This document shows, piece by piece, positions 54,056 to 63,712 of a stretch of DNA of 64,000 nucleotides. Every line of letters begins with the position of its first letter. Positions within the stretch are counted from its first letter, which is position 1. This DNA is from Acidimicrobiia bacterium (GTDB lineage Bacteria; Actinomycetota; Acidimicrobiia; Spongiisociales; Spongiisociaceae), in the NCBI GenBank assembly GCA_009841075.1, contig VXMP01000036.1, positions 1 to 64,000 on the forward strand, written 5' to 3'. The translations under genes and the position numbers were made by a program. The notes below the pieces were generated by a model. The model had not been told where the DNA came from, did not search any database, and saw only the letters and a program-made list of their open reading frames with translations.

Positions 54056-55609
54056 TCAGCGTTCCACCAGCTCCATACGACGGTTGTAGTAGTTGACGAT
54101 GCCGGACAGGAACAGGCTCACACTGGAGTAGAAGGCCATCCAGAAGATGAACACCGGAAGGGTCTGCCCCTCCTGGTTGAAGATGGTCTGGCCCACCTGT
54201 ACCACGTCGGCGTAGGCCACCGCTATACCCAAAGAGGTGTTCTTGGCCAGGTTGAGGTACTGGGAACCGAGCGGCGGGAGCACCACCCGAAAGGCCTGGG
54301 GGAGTACCACCAGCCGCAGGGATTGGGCCCGATGAAGCCCGAGCGCCGAGGCGGCTTCCGACTGGCCTCTATGAACCGCCATGATGCCGGCCCGGACGAT
54401 CTCCCCGATGAAGGCGGCCGCATAGAGGGTAACCCCCAACCAGGTGGCCACGAACCCCGGGGTCATGGAGTTACCGGCGTCGCTTGCGTATCGAGGGAAG
54501 TTGGTGGGCACTTCCACTTCCGGCAGGCTGAAGCGTAGAGGTGAACCCCCGGAGAAATCGTACTTGGTGGCCAAGAAGTTGAACAGAGGTTCGAAACCCC
54601 AGTTCATTTTGTAGGTGAGGGACCTTCCCATCACCCGGATGATGGTGGCTTCCCCGGCACCCGAAACGAAGAAGAAGAACAGGACGATCCCCAGGAAACC
54701 GGCCACTCCCAGCCGGAAATAATCATCGTCGGTCAGCTTGGCCATACCCGCCGGCGAGCGGAGTTTTCGCATATAGCGCACGATGAACCAGGCTGCCAGG
54801 GCCAGCGACAGCCCTCCCATCAACCACTGGAAGGAAATGACCGGAAGGTTTCCGGCTACCCAGGCCAGGGCTTGGAACAGCCAGCCCAGCACCCCGGCTA
54901 TGGGATGGGCGAACCACCCTCCGATCAGGAACACCAGGAAGACGCCGGTCGCCCAGCCGAAGGCATGGGTTTCCCGGCCTTCCCGTTCCAGGATCTCGAT
55001 CCGCTTTTTATAGGTCCAACGGGCAACCACGACACCGACGGCCAACAAAACCATATATTGCCAGCGACCCGCCTGGGGAATCAGCCACGGAATGGCGATA
55101 CCTTTGGGGCTGGCGAACAGCCATCTTGACCCCTCCATATCCGGGGTGAGGTCGGGCAGCACGCCTATGATCAGCGCCTGCCAGAACAGGATCTGCACCA
55201 GCAGGGGGATGTTGCGGAAGAACTCTATATAGGAGTTGGCGATCCGTGACACTATCCAGTTGGAGGAGAGGCGGGCAATGCCGATGATCGTCCCCAGTAC
55301 GGTGGCCGCCACCACCCCACTCCAGGTGATCCGAATCATGTTGACCATACCCACCGACAGGGCCTCCAGGCCGGATTCAGGGTCGGTGTTGAAGCCTTCG
55401 CTCAGCTTGACCCCCAGTGGCTCTCCGAGAAAGTCCCAGGAGAAGGGGATGCCGGTGGCCCGAAGGTTGGCGGTGGCCTGGGTTATAAGCACATAAGCCA
55501 ACCAAACCAGTGCGATAAGGCTCCCCAACTGGGCGACCCATTTGATAACGACAATGTTTCGCCACAGCGGCGGCCTGGTCGGTACTGGACCTTCTGTCGG
55601 CTTCGACAT
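54056..55609 (-). CDS. Amino-acid ABC transporter permease (AapQ-like)
   Basis: NSYIEFFRNIPLLVQILFWQ and AAFIGEIVRAGIMAVHRGQSEAASALGLHRAQSLRLVVLPQAFRVVLPPLGSQYLNLAKNTSL. Confidence 0.88.
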   Translation of the reverse strand: MSKPTEGPVPTRPPLWRNIVVIKWVAQLGSLIALVWLAYVLITQATANLRATGIPFSWDFLGEPLGVKLSEGFNTDPESGLEALSVGMVNMIRITWSGVVAATVLGTIIGIARLSSNWIVSRIANSYIEFFRNIPLLVQILFWQALIIGVLPDLTPDMEGSRWLFASPKGIAIPWLIPQAGRWQYMVLLAVGVVVARWTYKKRIEILEREGRETHAFGWATGVFLVFLIGGWFAHPIAGVLGWLFQALAWVAGNLPVISFQWLMGGLSLALAAWFIVRYMRKLRSPAGMAKLTDDDYFRLGVAGFLGIVLFFFFVSGAGEATIIRVMGRSLTYKMNWGFEPLFNFLATKYDFSGGSPLRFSLPEVEVPTNFPRYASDAGNSMTPGFVATWLGVTLYAAAFIGEIVRAGIMAVHRGQSEAASALGLHRAQSLRLVVLPQAFRVVLPPLGSQYLNLAKNTSLGIAVAYADVVQVGQTIFNQEGQTLPVFIFWMAFYSSVSLFLSGIVNYYNRRMELVER

Positions 55610-55657
55610 GCGTCCTTTGGTCGGCGGTCTTGGCTAGGAGGATACTACCAAGAAAAG

Positions 55658-55692
55658 CAAGAGGGAGGGAACCAGGTGTTCCCTCCCTCTTG
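55658..55692 (-). terminator. Strong hairpin between substrate-binding and permease genes (terminator/attenuator)
   Basis: Perfect 15-bp stem CAAGAGGGAGGGAAC / GTTCCCTCCCTCTTG, 5-nt loop, followed on the minus strand by a T-rich stretch. Confidence 0.75.
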
Positions 55693-55717
55693 TGGGTGTG
55701 TTGTTGGGAGTCTTAGC

Positions 55718-56896
55718 TTAGCGGGCCGGTGGGGCGTAAATCAAGCCACCTTCGGTCCACCGCGCATTGGCGGAGCCCGGTCGGGCAAATCCCAAGGCTT
55801 CCAGGTTGTTGACGTAGATCTCGTCATAGTTACCAACCTGGCGGATGGCGTGCTGGAATGCATCTGCCGGCAGACCCATCTTGGACTGAAGCTCGTCATC
55901 GCCCACCCCGAGCAGACGTCCTGCCTCAGGATCGGGCGGGTTGGCGGTCATCTCATCGACATTCGCCGAAGTGATGCCCTTCTCGTCCGCGATGATCAGC
56001 GCATAGACGGTCCAGTTGATCACGTCCGCCCACAGGCTGTCGTTCTGGCGATACATCGGCCCGAGCGGTTCCTTGGAGATCGGGGTGGTCGGGAAGATGA
56101 TCCAATCACCCTCGGCGATTTCCCCGTTACTGACCGAGGAGAAGCGATGTCCGAACAACGCCGAACCGTCGGTGGTTACCAGGTCGCAGGAGCCCGCACG
56201 GAACAGGTCCATGGCCTCCGGGAAGGCTTCGACCGTCACCAACTCGATTTCGGCTCCTACCACCCGAGCACCTTCGGTGATGTTCTTCTCGGTGGTGGTA
56301 CCGGCGTTGGTGCAGAGGCGAGCCCCGTCCACGTCGGCGAGGGTTGAGGAGTCGTCAAATCCGAAAGCGGCCTTGCCCATCACCTGCTGACCGTCATAGA
56401 AAGTGGTCGGACCGAAGTCGCCACCGATCTCGGTGTCACGGCTCTGGGTCCAGGTGGTGTTACGGAAGAGAACATCAACCTCACCGGCGGCCAGAGCGGA
56501 GAAACGCTCGGCGGCGGTGGTACCGATGAACTCAACCGCGTCGGCATCTCCGAATACGGCCGCGGCTACCGCCCGGCAGAAGTCGGCATCAAAGCCCTTG
56601 AAGGAACCGTCATCTTGGGGTTCCGCAAAGCCGATAGCGCTGGTTGACACGCCGCAGCGCAGGCTACCGCGCGCTTTGACCTCATCAAGCGTGCTGCCCT
56701 GTAAAGGCGCGACCTCTACAACTTCCGGCGCTTCGGTGGTGGTCGTATCATCGGCAACCACGTCTGGGGCGGCGGCGGTGGTAGTGGTGTCGTCTGCGAC
56801 GGACCCGGTGGTGGTGACGTCGTCTGCGTCATCGGATCCACAGGCGGCGACGACAAGAGCCAGGACTGCCAGCAAAGGTATTATTTTTCTTACCAT
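55718..56896 (-). CDS. Amino-acid ABC transporter substrate-binding lipoprotein (AapJ-like)
   Basis: Lipobox LALVVAACGS, Thr-rich linker, SBP sequence VKARGSLRCGVSTSAIGFAEPQDDGSFKGFDADFCRAVAAAVFGDADAVEFI. Confidence 0.9.
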   Translation of the reverse strand: MVRKIIPLLAVLALVVAACGSDDADDVTTTGSVADDTTTTAAAPDVVADDTTTTEAPEVVEVAPLQGSTLDEVKARGSLRCGVSTSAIGFAEPQDDGSFKGFDADFCRAVAAAVFGDADAVEFIGTTAAERFSALAAGEVDVLFRNTTWTQSRDTEIGGDFGPTTFYDGQQVMGKAAFGFDDSSTLADVDGARLCTNAGTTTEKNITEGARVVGAEIELVTVEAFPEAMDLFRAGSCDLVTTDGSALFGHRFSSVSNGEIAEGDWIIFPTTPISKEPLGPMYRQNDSLWADVINWTVYALIIADEKGITSANVDEMTANPPDPEAGRLLGVGDDELQSKMGLPADAFQHAIRQVGNYDEIYVNNLEALGFARPGSANARWTEGGLIYAPPAR

Positions 56897-56944
56897 GTTG
56901 TCCCTTTCTTTTGTTTAGTTCTGGTTGGAGAAGTCCCTATCTGA

Positions 56945-58810
56945 TTAGGGAGTCGGGTGGACAATGGTCTTAGAGTTTAGTTGTTCAAGCACCAGAGTTG
57001 CGACACCTTGGGCATCCAGCTCATAGCGGCCGAGAATTTCCTCTACCTTGCCATGAGGAAGATGGGCGGTTGGAATACCCAAGGTCTCCACTTTGGTGGG
57101 TCCGACGGCGTTTATCCGATGACGGATCGCCTCTCCGATCCCTCCGGCCCGCAGGCCGTCTTCGACCGTAACCACCAGCCGGTGCCGGGCGGCGTGGGAA
57201 ATCATCTCCTGGTCTAGCGGCTTAACCACCCTCGGATCCCATACCGAGCAGCTGATTCCGTGCGGGGCGAGCAGATCGGCCGCATCACAGACGGCCTCCA
57301 GCATCTTGCCCACGCCGATCAGGCAAACCTCGGTCCCTTCCCGCACCAGGCGGGCCGACAATCCCGATCCGACCTCGGTGATCGGCACCCGAGGGGCGGG
57401 GGTCTTGGGCCAGCGGATGGCGCAGGGTCCGTCCGTGATCCCCAAGGCGGTATCCAGCATCACCAGGATCTCCTCATACGATGAGGGGGCGAAGATGGTC
57501 ATACCCGGAACCTTCGACAGCAGCACCATGTCCAGGGTTCCGTTATGGGAGGCACCGTCGTCTCCGGTTATACCGGCCCGATCGATGCAGAAGATGACCG
57601 GACAACCATGCAGGGCGGTGTCGAGGTTGATCTGGTCAAGGGCCCGGGTGAGGAAGGTGGAGTAGATGGCCACTATCGGGCGGAGGCCTCCCATGGACAT
57701 GCCGGTAGCCATTCCCACCGCGTGTTGCTCGGCGATCCCGACATCAAACACCCGGTCGGGATAACGGTTTTGTAAGGGGAGCACACCGGTGGAGTCGGGC
57801 ATGGCGGCCGTTATCGCCACCAGCTCGGGATGCCGTTCGGCCAGCAACAACAGATGATCGGCGAAGGCGGAGGTATAGCTCCCCACCTTGATCGAGGAAA
57901 GGTCGTGCATAGCCTTGATCGGATCGGTTTCCGCCGGGGCATAGCCGCGTCCTTTATGGGTGATCACGTGCACCAGGGTGGGGCCCTCCAACCTCCTGAT
58001 CTTATGCAGGAGCTGTTCGAGCTGGGGTAGGTCGTGCCCGTTGAACGGTCCGAGATAGCGTATGCCCAGGTGCTCGAAGATCGAGGGGGAGTCCCACATA
58101 TGGCGGATGGCCGCTTCGGTAGCGCCGATCCCCCGTCCGAGCAGATCCCCCACCCAGGGGACCGACTCGGCGATGGACTTGACCAGGTCCTGTCCCCGTT
58201 CGAAAGCCGAAGAGGACCGAATCCGGATGATGCTCTCGGAGAGTTTGGAGATGGTGGGGGCGTAGGAGCGGCCGTTGTCGTTCAGGATGATGGTCACGTC
58301 GGCACCGGAATGCCCCAGATTGTTCAGCCCTTCCAGGGCCATGCCGCCGGTTAGCGAGCCGTCCCCCACCACCGCCACCACCCGGCGATCTTCCTGGTTG
58401 GCACGGAAGGCGGTAGACAAACCGTGGGCGTAGGAGAGAGCGGTAGAGGCGTGGCTGTTCTCGATCCAGTCGTGCTCCGACTCGGCCCGGTTCGGGTAGC
58501 CGGACAGTCCATCGGGTAGGCGAAGGCTGGAAAAACGGGGTTGGCGTCCGGTCAGCAGCTTGTGGGGATAGGCCTGGTGTCCGGTATCGAACAGGATGGC
58601 ATCATGAGGGGATCGAAAGGTACGGTGGATGGCCAGGGTCAGCTCCACTATGCCCAGGTTCGATCCGAGATGGCCGCCGTTGCGGGTAACGGTGGACACG
58701 ATGAGGTTACGTATCTCCGTGGCCAACTCTTCCAGGGCCTCGTAGTCGAGCGCCTTCAGGTCGGCGGGATGGTGAATCTGGTCTAGCAGTGGCGTTGGTG
58801 TTGGGTTCAT
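56945..58810 (-). CDS. dxs: 1-deoxy-D-xylulose-5-phosphate synthase
   Basis: GGHLGSNLGIVELTLAIHRTF, DTGHQAYPHKLLTGR, VVGDGSLTGGMALEGLNNLG, VFDVGIAEQHAVGMATGMS. Confidence 0.96.
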   Translation of the reverse strand: MNPTPTPLLDQIHHPADLKALDYEALEELATEIRNLIVSTVTRNGGHLGSNLGIVELTLAIHRTFRSPHDAILFDTGHQAYPHKLLTGRQPRFSSLRLPDGLSGYPNRAESEHDWIENSHASTALSYAHGLSTAFRANQEDRRVVAVVGDGSLTGGMALEGLNNLGHSGADVTIILNDNGRSYAPTISKLSESIIRIRSSSAFERGQDLVKSIAESVPWVGDLLGRGIGATEAAIRHMWDSPSIFEHLGIRYLGPFNGHDLPQLEQLLHKIRRLEGPTLVHVITHKGRGYAPAETDPIKAMHDLSSIKVGSYTSAFADHLLLLAERHPELVAITAAMPDSTGVLPLQNRYPDRVFDVGIAEQHAVGMATGMSMGGLRPIVAIYSTFLTRALDQINLDTALHGCPVIFCIDRAGITGDDGASHNGTLDMVLLSKVPGMTIFAPSSYEEILVMLDTALGITDGPCAIRWPKTPAPRVPITEVGSGLSARLVREGTEVCLIGVGKMLEAVCDAADLLAPHGISCSVWDPRVVKPLDQEMISHAARHRLVVTVEDGLRAGGIGEAIRHRINAVGPTKVETLGIPTAHLPHGKVEEILGRYELDAQGVATLVLEQLNSKTIVHPTP

Positions 58811-58827
58811 GGCTTTTGGAGGCTGCC

Positions 58828-59490
58828 TTACTCCGGAAATCGACTCTGGGAGAGCTCTTCCCGACGTCGGTTAAGTAGATCTATAACAATTTTATCAGGG
58901 GTGGGGGCGAAATCTCTATAAAACATCCCGATGGCTAAGAAGCTCTTCGGTGTTTGGGCTATCACCACCTGGTCGGCCACCTCCCGGAACCGGCCGAAGG
59001 CTTCTCGTGGACCCACCGGTGCCGCCACGATTACCTGGTCCGCCCCCAGGTTGGAGGCGATCGGGCAGGCCGCCAGAGCGGTGGAACCGGTGGCGATCCC
59101 GTCATCCACGATGACCGCGGTGCGTCCCTCCAATCCGGCCGCCTCATGCCCACCTCGAAAGTGTTCGGCCTGGCGGGCCAGCTCCTGGCGTTCCTGCTGC
59201 TCAACCTGCTCGATTTCCGAGCTCGGGATTCCCAACCTTTTGATCCGCTTCCGGTCCAAAATCCGGATTCCGCCCTCTCCGATCGCCCCCATGGCCAGCT
59301 CCGGTTGAAATGGTACCCCCAGCTTTCTGACCAGTAGCACCTCAAGAGGGGCTTCAAGTGCCGAAGCCACCTCATAGCCCACCTCAACCCCACCCCGAGG
59401 CAAGCCCACCACCACCAGAGGACGGCCTTTAAGATGGCCCAACAGCCCGGCCAAAACCCGACCGGCATGCCCACGGTTGTGGTACATCAT
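58828..59490 (-). CDS. Phosphoribosyltransferase family protein
   Basis: PRPP motif AVIVDDGIATGSTALAA; VVVGLPRGGVEVGYEVASALEAPLEVLLVRKLGVP. Confidence 0.88.
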   Translation of the reverse strand: MMYHNRGHAGRVLAGLLGHLKGRPLVVVGLPRGGVEVGYEVASALEAPLEVLLVRKLGVPFQPELAMGAIGEGGIRILDRKRIKRLGIPSSEIEQVEQQERQELARQAEHFRGGHEAAGLEGRTAVIVDDGIATGSTALAACPIASNLGADQVIVAAPVGPREAFGRFREVADQVVIAQTPKSFLAIGMFYRDFAPTPDKIVIDLLNRRREELSQSRFPE

Positions 59491-59588
59491 CTCGTTTCCC
59501 TCGTTTGGATACGACTAACCTTGCGGTTGGCCCGGCCTGGCCGGGCCTCCCTGAATAAACCCTGTCGAAGATAAGAACGGTGCACTAA

Positions 59589-60641
59589 ATGGTTCCTGCC
59601 CTTTTTGCCCAGTCGGCCGCCGACGCCTGCGGCATAGACCCCAGCTCGATATGCGGCCTGGTATACGACCTGACCGGCAGCTCCGGCTTCGCCCGCCTGG
59701 CCGATCTGGCTTCACGTCCGGTGAAGGTTCTGTTAATTCTACTTTTGGCCTGGGTGGTAAACCGGGTGGTTCTCAGATGGCTGGATCGGGTGGTCGAAAC
59801 CTGGGTTACCCGCCGCACCCCTTCCCAAGCCGCCGACTCCGATTCGGACCAGGCCGACTCCGGCAAGATCCTGGGTGCCGCCGCCCTCCGTCGGGCCCTC
59901 CAGATGGAGGAGCAACAGGAACGCGCCAAGCAAAGGACCCGGACGCTGGGAGGGGTGCTCCGCTCCATCGCCTCGGTCGTGGTCTACAGCGTGGCGGTGA
60001 TGATGGCGTTGGGCGAGTTCGATGTGAACCTCGGCCCCCTGATCGCCGGTGCCGGAATCGTGGGCGTGGCGATCGGATTCGGTGCCCAGAGCCTGGTCAA
60101 GGACTTCCTGTCCGGCGTTTTCATGCTGCTGGAAGACCAGTACGGAGTGGGAGATGTAGTAGATGTGGGCGAAACCGCCGGAGTGGTGGAGGAGGTAAAG
60201 CTCCGCATCACCCAGATCCGAGACATCAACGGCACCCTATGGCATATTCCCAACGGCGAGATAGCCCGGGTAGCGAACCTGACCAAGGATTGGGGTCGAG
60301 CCGTTATAGACGTGGAGGTTTCCTATGACACCGACATCTCCACCGCTATGGAGGTCATCAAAGGGGTAGCCGACGGTCTGTGGAGGGAGGAGCTGGAACA
60401 GTTCACCATCACCGAGGAGCCGACCCTTGCCGGCGTTCAGGCCTTCGGTGAGAACTCAGTCGCCATTCGTCTGATGGTTAAAACCGAGCCAGGTGAACAT
60501 TGGGGTACCGCCCGAGAGCTGCGCAAACGCCTCAAGTACGCCCTTGACGAGGCGGGCATCGAGATCCCCTTCCCGCAGCGAACTATCTGGGTTCGCCCCC
60601 AGCCGAATACCGTCCCACCGACAGAATCCGACCTTACCTGA
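59589..60641 (+). CDS. MscS-family mechanosensitive ion channel
   Basis: LIAGAGIVGVAIGFGAQSLVKDFLSGVFMLLEDQYGVGDVVDVGETAGVVEEVKLRITQIRDINGTLWHIPNGEI. Confidence 0.93.
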   Translation: MVPALFAQSAADACGIDPSSICGLVYDLTGSSGFARLADLASRPVKVLLILLLAWVVNRVVLRWLDRVVETWVTRRTPSQAADSDSDQADSGKILGAAALRRALQMEEQQERAKQRTRTLGGVLRSIASVVVYSVAVMMALGEFDVNLGPLIAGAGIVGVAIGFGAQSLVKDFLSGVFMLLEDQYGVGDVVDVGETAGVVEEVKLRITQIRDINGTLWHIPNGEIARVANLTKDWGRAVIDVEVSYDTDISTAMEVIKGVADGLWREELEQFTITEEPTLAGVQAFGENSVAIRLMVKTEPGEHWGTARELRKRLKYALDEAGIEIPFPQRTIWVRPQPNTVPPTESDLT

Positions 60642-60657
60642 GCCGCTTGTTCCGGTA

Positions 60658-61512
60658 ATGAACCAGATTCTGGCGGCGGTCGATCTTTCGCCCATGTCGC
60701 GCCGGGTGGCGGAACGGGCCAGGATTCTCGCCGAAGCCCACCAGGCCGAGCTAAAGCTACTCCACGTGGCCGAACCGCCCGACATTCCCCTTTCCGACGA
60801 GATGCTGGAGAGGGTCTACCTATACCGGCAAAGCCAATCTGAAGACCTCCTGACCTGGATCAACTCCCGGGCCGTCTGTCCGGTTGACCTGGAGGTCGTG
60901 TCGGGCAACATGGCTGCCCAGCTGGCCAAAAGGGCTAGACAGGCGGAGCTGGTGGTAACCAGCACCTCTTCGGTCGACCAAACCAGAGTGGGTCCGCTTA
61001 CCACCCGTCTGGCCCGAAAACTCCGTACGCCGGTGCTCAGCGTCCGGAGGCTGCTACGAACCCCCTATCGGCGGGTGATCGCCGCGGTGGACCTGTCCGA
61101 GGCCAGTGCCTCTGCGATTGATCTGGCCCTTTTTCTGGCCACCGGTGCCGACACGGTGACGGCCGTGGTTTCCCTACCGACGGACGACGAAATCATGCTC
61201 TCCGATGCCGGGGTGGTGCCCGAACGTCTGGACGTGTTACGCCGGGAAAGGCTGGGACTGCTGGAAGAGAGGATGCAGAAGTTCGTTTCGGGTTGGGGTG
61301 GTCTGGTAACGCCGGTGGTTTTGGACGGCCCCCCACCGGAGACGGTGGCCGAGTTCGCCCGGCTGTCAAATGCCGATCTGGTAGTGGCGGCCAGCCGAGG
61401 TGCCGGCGCTTCCAACCTGGTTCTTCTGGGGAGGAACGCCGAGCGGATGATGTGGACCGTCCCCTGCGACGTAGCTATCGCCCGAGTGCCCGGACGCTTC
61501 TACCGCCCGTAA
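60658..61512 (+). CDS. Universal stress protein with two Usp-like domains
   Basis: MNQILAAVDLSPMSRRVAERARILAEAHQAELKLLHVAEPP and a second domain RRVIAAVDLSEASASAIDLALFLATG...LLGRNAERMMWTVPCDVAIAR. Confidence 0.85.
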   Translation: MNQILAAVDLSPMSRRVAERARILAEAHQAELKLLHVAEPPDIPLSDEMLERVYLYRQSQSEDLLTWINSRAVCPVDLEVVSGNMAAQLAKRARQAELVVTSTSSVDQTRVGPLTTRLARKLRTPVLSVRRLLRTPYRRVIAAVDLSEASASAIDLALFLATGADTVTAVVSLPTDDEIMLSDAGVVPERLDVLRRERLGLLEERMQKFVSGWGGLVTPVVLDGPPPETVAEFARLSNADLVVAASRGAGASNLVLLGRNAERMMWTVPCDVAIARVPGRFYRP

Positions 61513-61564
61513 GATATCCCGCGTCTCTCCAAATAGGTGGTTGCCTGGTTATCCTGTAAGCCAA

Positions 61565-61638
61565 GGGCCCGTAGCTCAAGCGGTCAGAGCAGCGGACTCA
61601 TAATCCGTTGGTTGCAGGTTCGAGTCCTGCCGGGCCCA
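61565..61638 (+). tRNA. tRNA with CAT anticodon (elongator Met, or Ile2 if lysidinylated)
   Basis: GGGCCCG/CGGGCCC acceptor stem, GCGGA-CTCATAA-TCCGT anticodon arm, GCAGGTTCGAGTCCTGC T-arm; 3' CCA not encoded. Confidence 0.92.
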
Positions 61639-61721
61639 CAAAGTTTCTTGAAGTAGACAAGTGTTTCCGGACTACCTATTTTCCACGAAATCGGGAACCC
61701 ACTTGCTGACTAACGAAACTT

Positions 61722-61752
61722 ACAGTAAGATAAGTAAGTGAAATGTTACTGT
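61722..61752. repeat. Inverted repeat in an AT-rich intergenic spacer
   Basis: ACAGTAA-N17-TTACTGT. Confidence 0.6.
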
Positions 61753-61935
61753 TGAGTCAACGCCCTTTTTAGAACGACTTCTATTCATACTAAGGACGTT
61801 TTGCCATCTGGTAACGGCGCTTGACGGGCTTGAGAAGCCGGGCCACCCCCCTACAAAACTCTTCATCCAGACCCTTTTCGGGGCTTCGTTTATACTTTAA
61901 GGGCAGAAACTATAAGCCAACCCCCCGAAATTGCC

Positions 61936-63693
61936 ATGACCTTTCAGTTTCTCGGCCCCGATCCGTTGGAAAAACAGATATCTGAGGCGCTGCGTCTGCT
62001 GTCGGCCGGGCGTTCACCGGCCGAGATTGAGACCACACAGGTGGAGATTAAGGAAGAACCTGGTCGACGTAGGGGTGCGGAGGTTGTAGGCGGATCGGAT
62101 ACCAACGAGCCGGCAGCCGCCTACTTGGCGGGGGAGATGGCTTGCCTGGCCAACACCGAGGGGGGAGGGGCCATAATTCTGGGGGTCGCCGATGACGGCA
62201 CCCGAATCGGCAGCGATCTGAACGCCCAATGGTTGCGTCACCGGATCTACGAGCTGACCGAGCGCAAATTGACCGTGGACGTCCGCGAGGCGCTGGTCGA
62301 CGAATTCCGCCTTTTGGTGATTGCCACGCATGAGGCGATCGAGCCCATTCGCTATCGGGGTCGCCTGCAGTGGCGGGTCAACGACAACTGCGTGGAGGTA
62401 GACCCATCAACCTGGCACGCCGGAAGGCTGCATCGCAGCGGTTTTGACTGGTCGGGTCAGCCCTCCGGCCATACTATGTCGGACATAAGTCCGGTTGCCG
62501 CAGAAATTGCCTCCCGTTACCTGCGACAACGGGGAGGGCCGTCCGACCTGGAACTGGCCGAAGCCTCGGTGTCCGACCTGGTGCGCCGCCTGAACCTGGC
62601 CGACGCCGAGGGCATCCTTAACAACGCGGGCAGCCTGCTTTTCGTGGCCACGCCTCATATCGGCCTCGACTACCTACGGCGAGACGTGCCGGGCGGGGAC
62701 AGCAGACAACGGGTTAGAGGCGAGGGTCCGCTTCTCCTACAGATCTACGAGACAGAACAGGCGGCGACCGTGGCCAATCCAACTGTTCATGTGGCTCAAG
62801 GCTTCGTCCACAGCCAGATTCGGATAATTCCCCCGAGAGCCCTGCGGGAAGCCATCGTCAACGGGGTGGTCCACCGTGACTGGCAGACTTCGCAGCCGAC
62901 CACAGTGGAGCATGTCGGTGAAACATTGACCGTTACCTCCCCGGGCGGTTTTCTGGGAGGAATCAACCCTTTGAACATCATTTCTCATCCGGCGGTGCCC
63001 CGCTATCGTTGTCTGGCCGAGGCGACCGCCGCGCTGGGTATCGCCGAACGCCAGGGGATCGGCATCGCCAGGATGACGCGGGACCTGCTCGCCTTGGGGA
63101 GACCCTGTCCCGAGATCGCCGAGATAGACGGCCCCTATGTGAGGGTGTCCTTGCTGGGCGGTGAGCCCGACCCGGCCCTGATCCGACTGGTCTTGGATTT
63201 GGCCCCACCGGAACTAGCCGAGTCGGTCGATGCGCTACTGCTGATCGACAGTCTGTGCGCTAGAGGTTGGGTAAATGCCGAAGTAGCGACGGAGGTATTG
63301 CAGCGTCCGATCGGGGAGGCCGCCCAGGCCATCGACCGGCTGGCAGCCGCCCAACTCGGAGATACCGAAGCAGCAGCGGGGCCCTATCTGATCACCAATG
63401 TAGCCGGTGCCGGGCCCCTGGAACCGACCGCCTACCGGCTAAGTAACGAGTCCCGGCAGCGTATCGGCCATCGCTGCATCTGGCTTCACTCCCTGGAAGG
63501 CCACAACCAACTCCTGATGGACTGGGCCGGCCACCGCGGACGGGTATCCAGCACCGAGGCCGCCGACCTGCTCAACGTGAGCATCCCCACCGCCGGACGC
63601 AGGCTGGCCGCTCTCGCCGAGGAAGGCCTACTCAAAACCTCCCGAGCCAACGGAACCGGACGAGGCTTCCACTACCTGCCCACGATCACCTAA
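61936..63693 (+). CDS. AlbA_2 (Schlafen-like)/RecG-related ATP-binding putative transcriptional regulator
   Basis: ETTQVEIKEEP...LAGEMACLANTEGGGAIILGVADDGTRIG; PPRALREAIVNGVVHRDW...GGINPLNIISHPAVPRYRCLAEATAALGIAERQGIGIARM; C-terminal wHTH. Confidence 0.8.
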   Translation: MTFQFLGPDPLEKQISEALRLLSAGRSPAEIETTQVEIKEEPGRRRGAEVVGGSDTNEPAAAYLAGEMACLANTEGGGAIILGVADDGTRIGSDLNAQWLRHRIYELTERKLTVDVREALVDEFRLLVIATHEAIEPIRYRGRLQWRVNDNCVEVDPSTWHAGRLHRSGFDWSGQPSGHTMSDISPVAAEIASRYLRQRGGPSDLELAEASVSDLVRRLNLADAEGILNNAGSLLFVATPHIGLDYLRRDVPGGDSRQRVRGEGPLLLQIYETEQAATVANPTVHVAQGFVHSQIRIIPPRALREAIVNGVVHRDWQTSQPTTVEHVGETLTVTSPGGFLGGINPLNIISHPAVPRYRCLAEATAALGIAERQGIGIARMTRDLLALGRPCPEIAEIDGPYVRVSLLGGEPDPALIRLVLDLAPPELAESVDALLLIDSLCARGWVNAEVATEVLQRPIGEAAQAIDRLAAAQLGDTEAAAGPYLITNVAGAGPLEPTAYRLSNESRQRIGHRCIWLHSLEGHNQLLMDWAGHRGRVSSTEAADLLNVSIPTAGRRLAALAEEGLLKTSRANGTGRGFHYLPTIT

Positions 63694-63712
63694 ACCTCCC
63701 CGGAGTGCCCGC

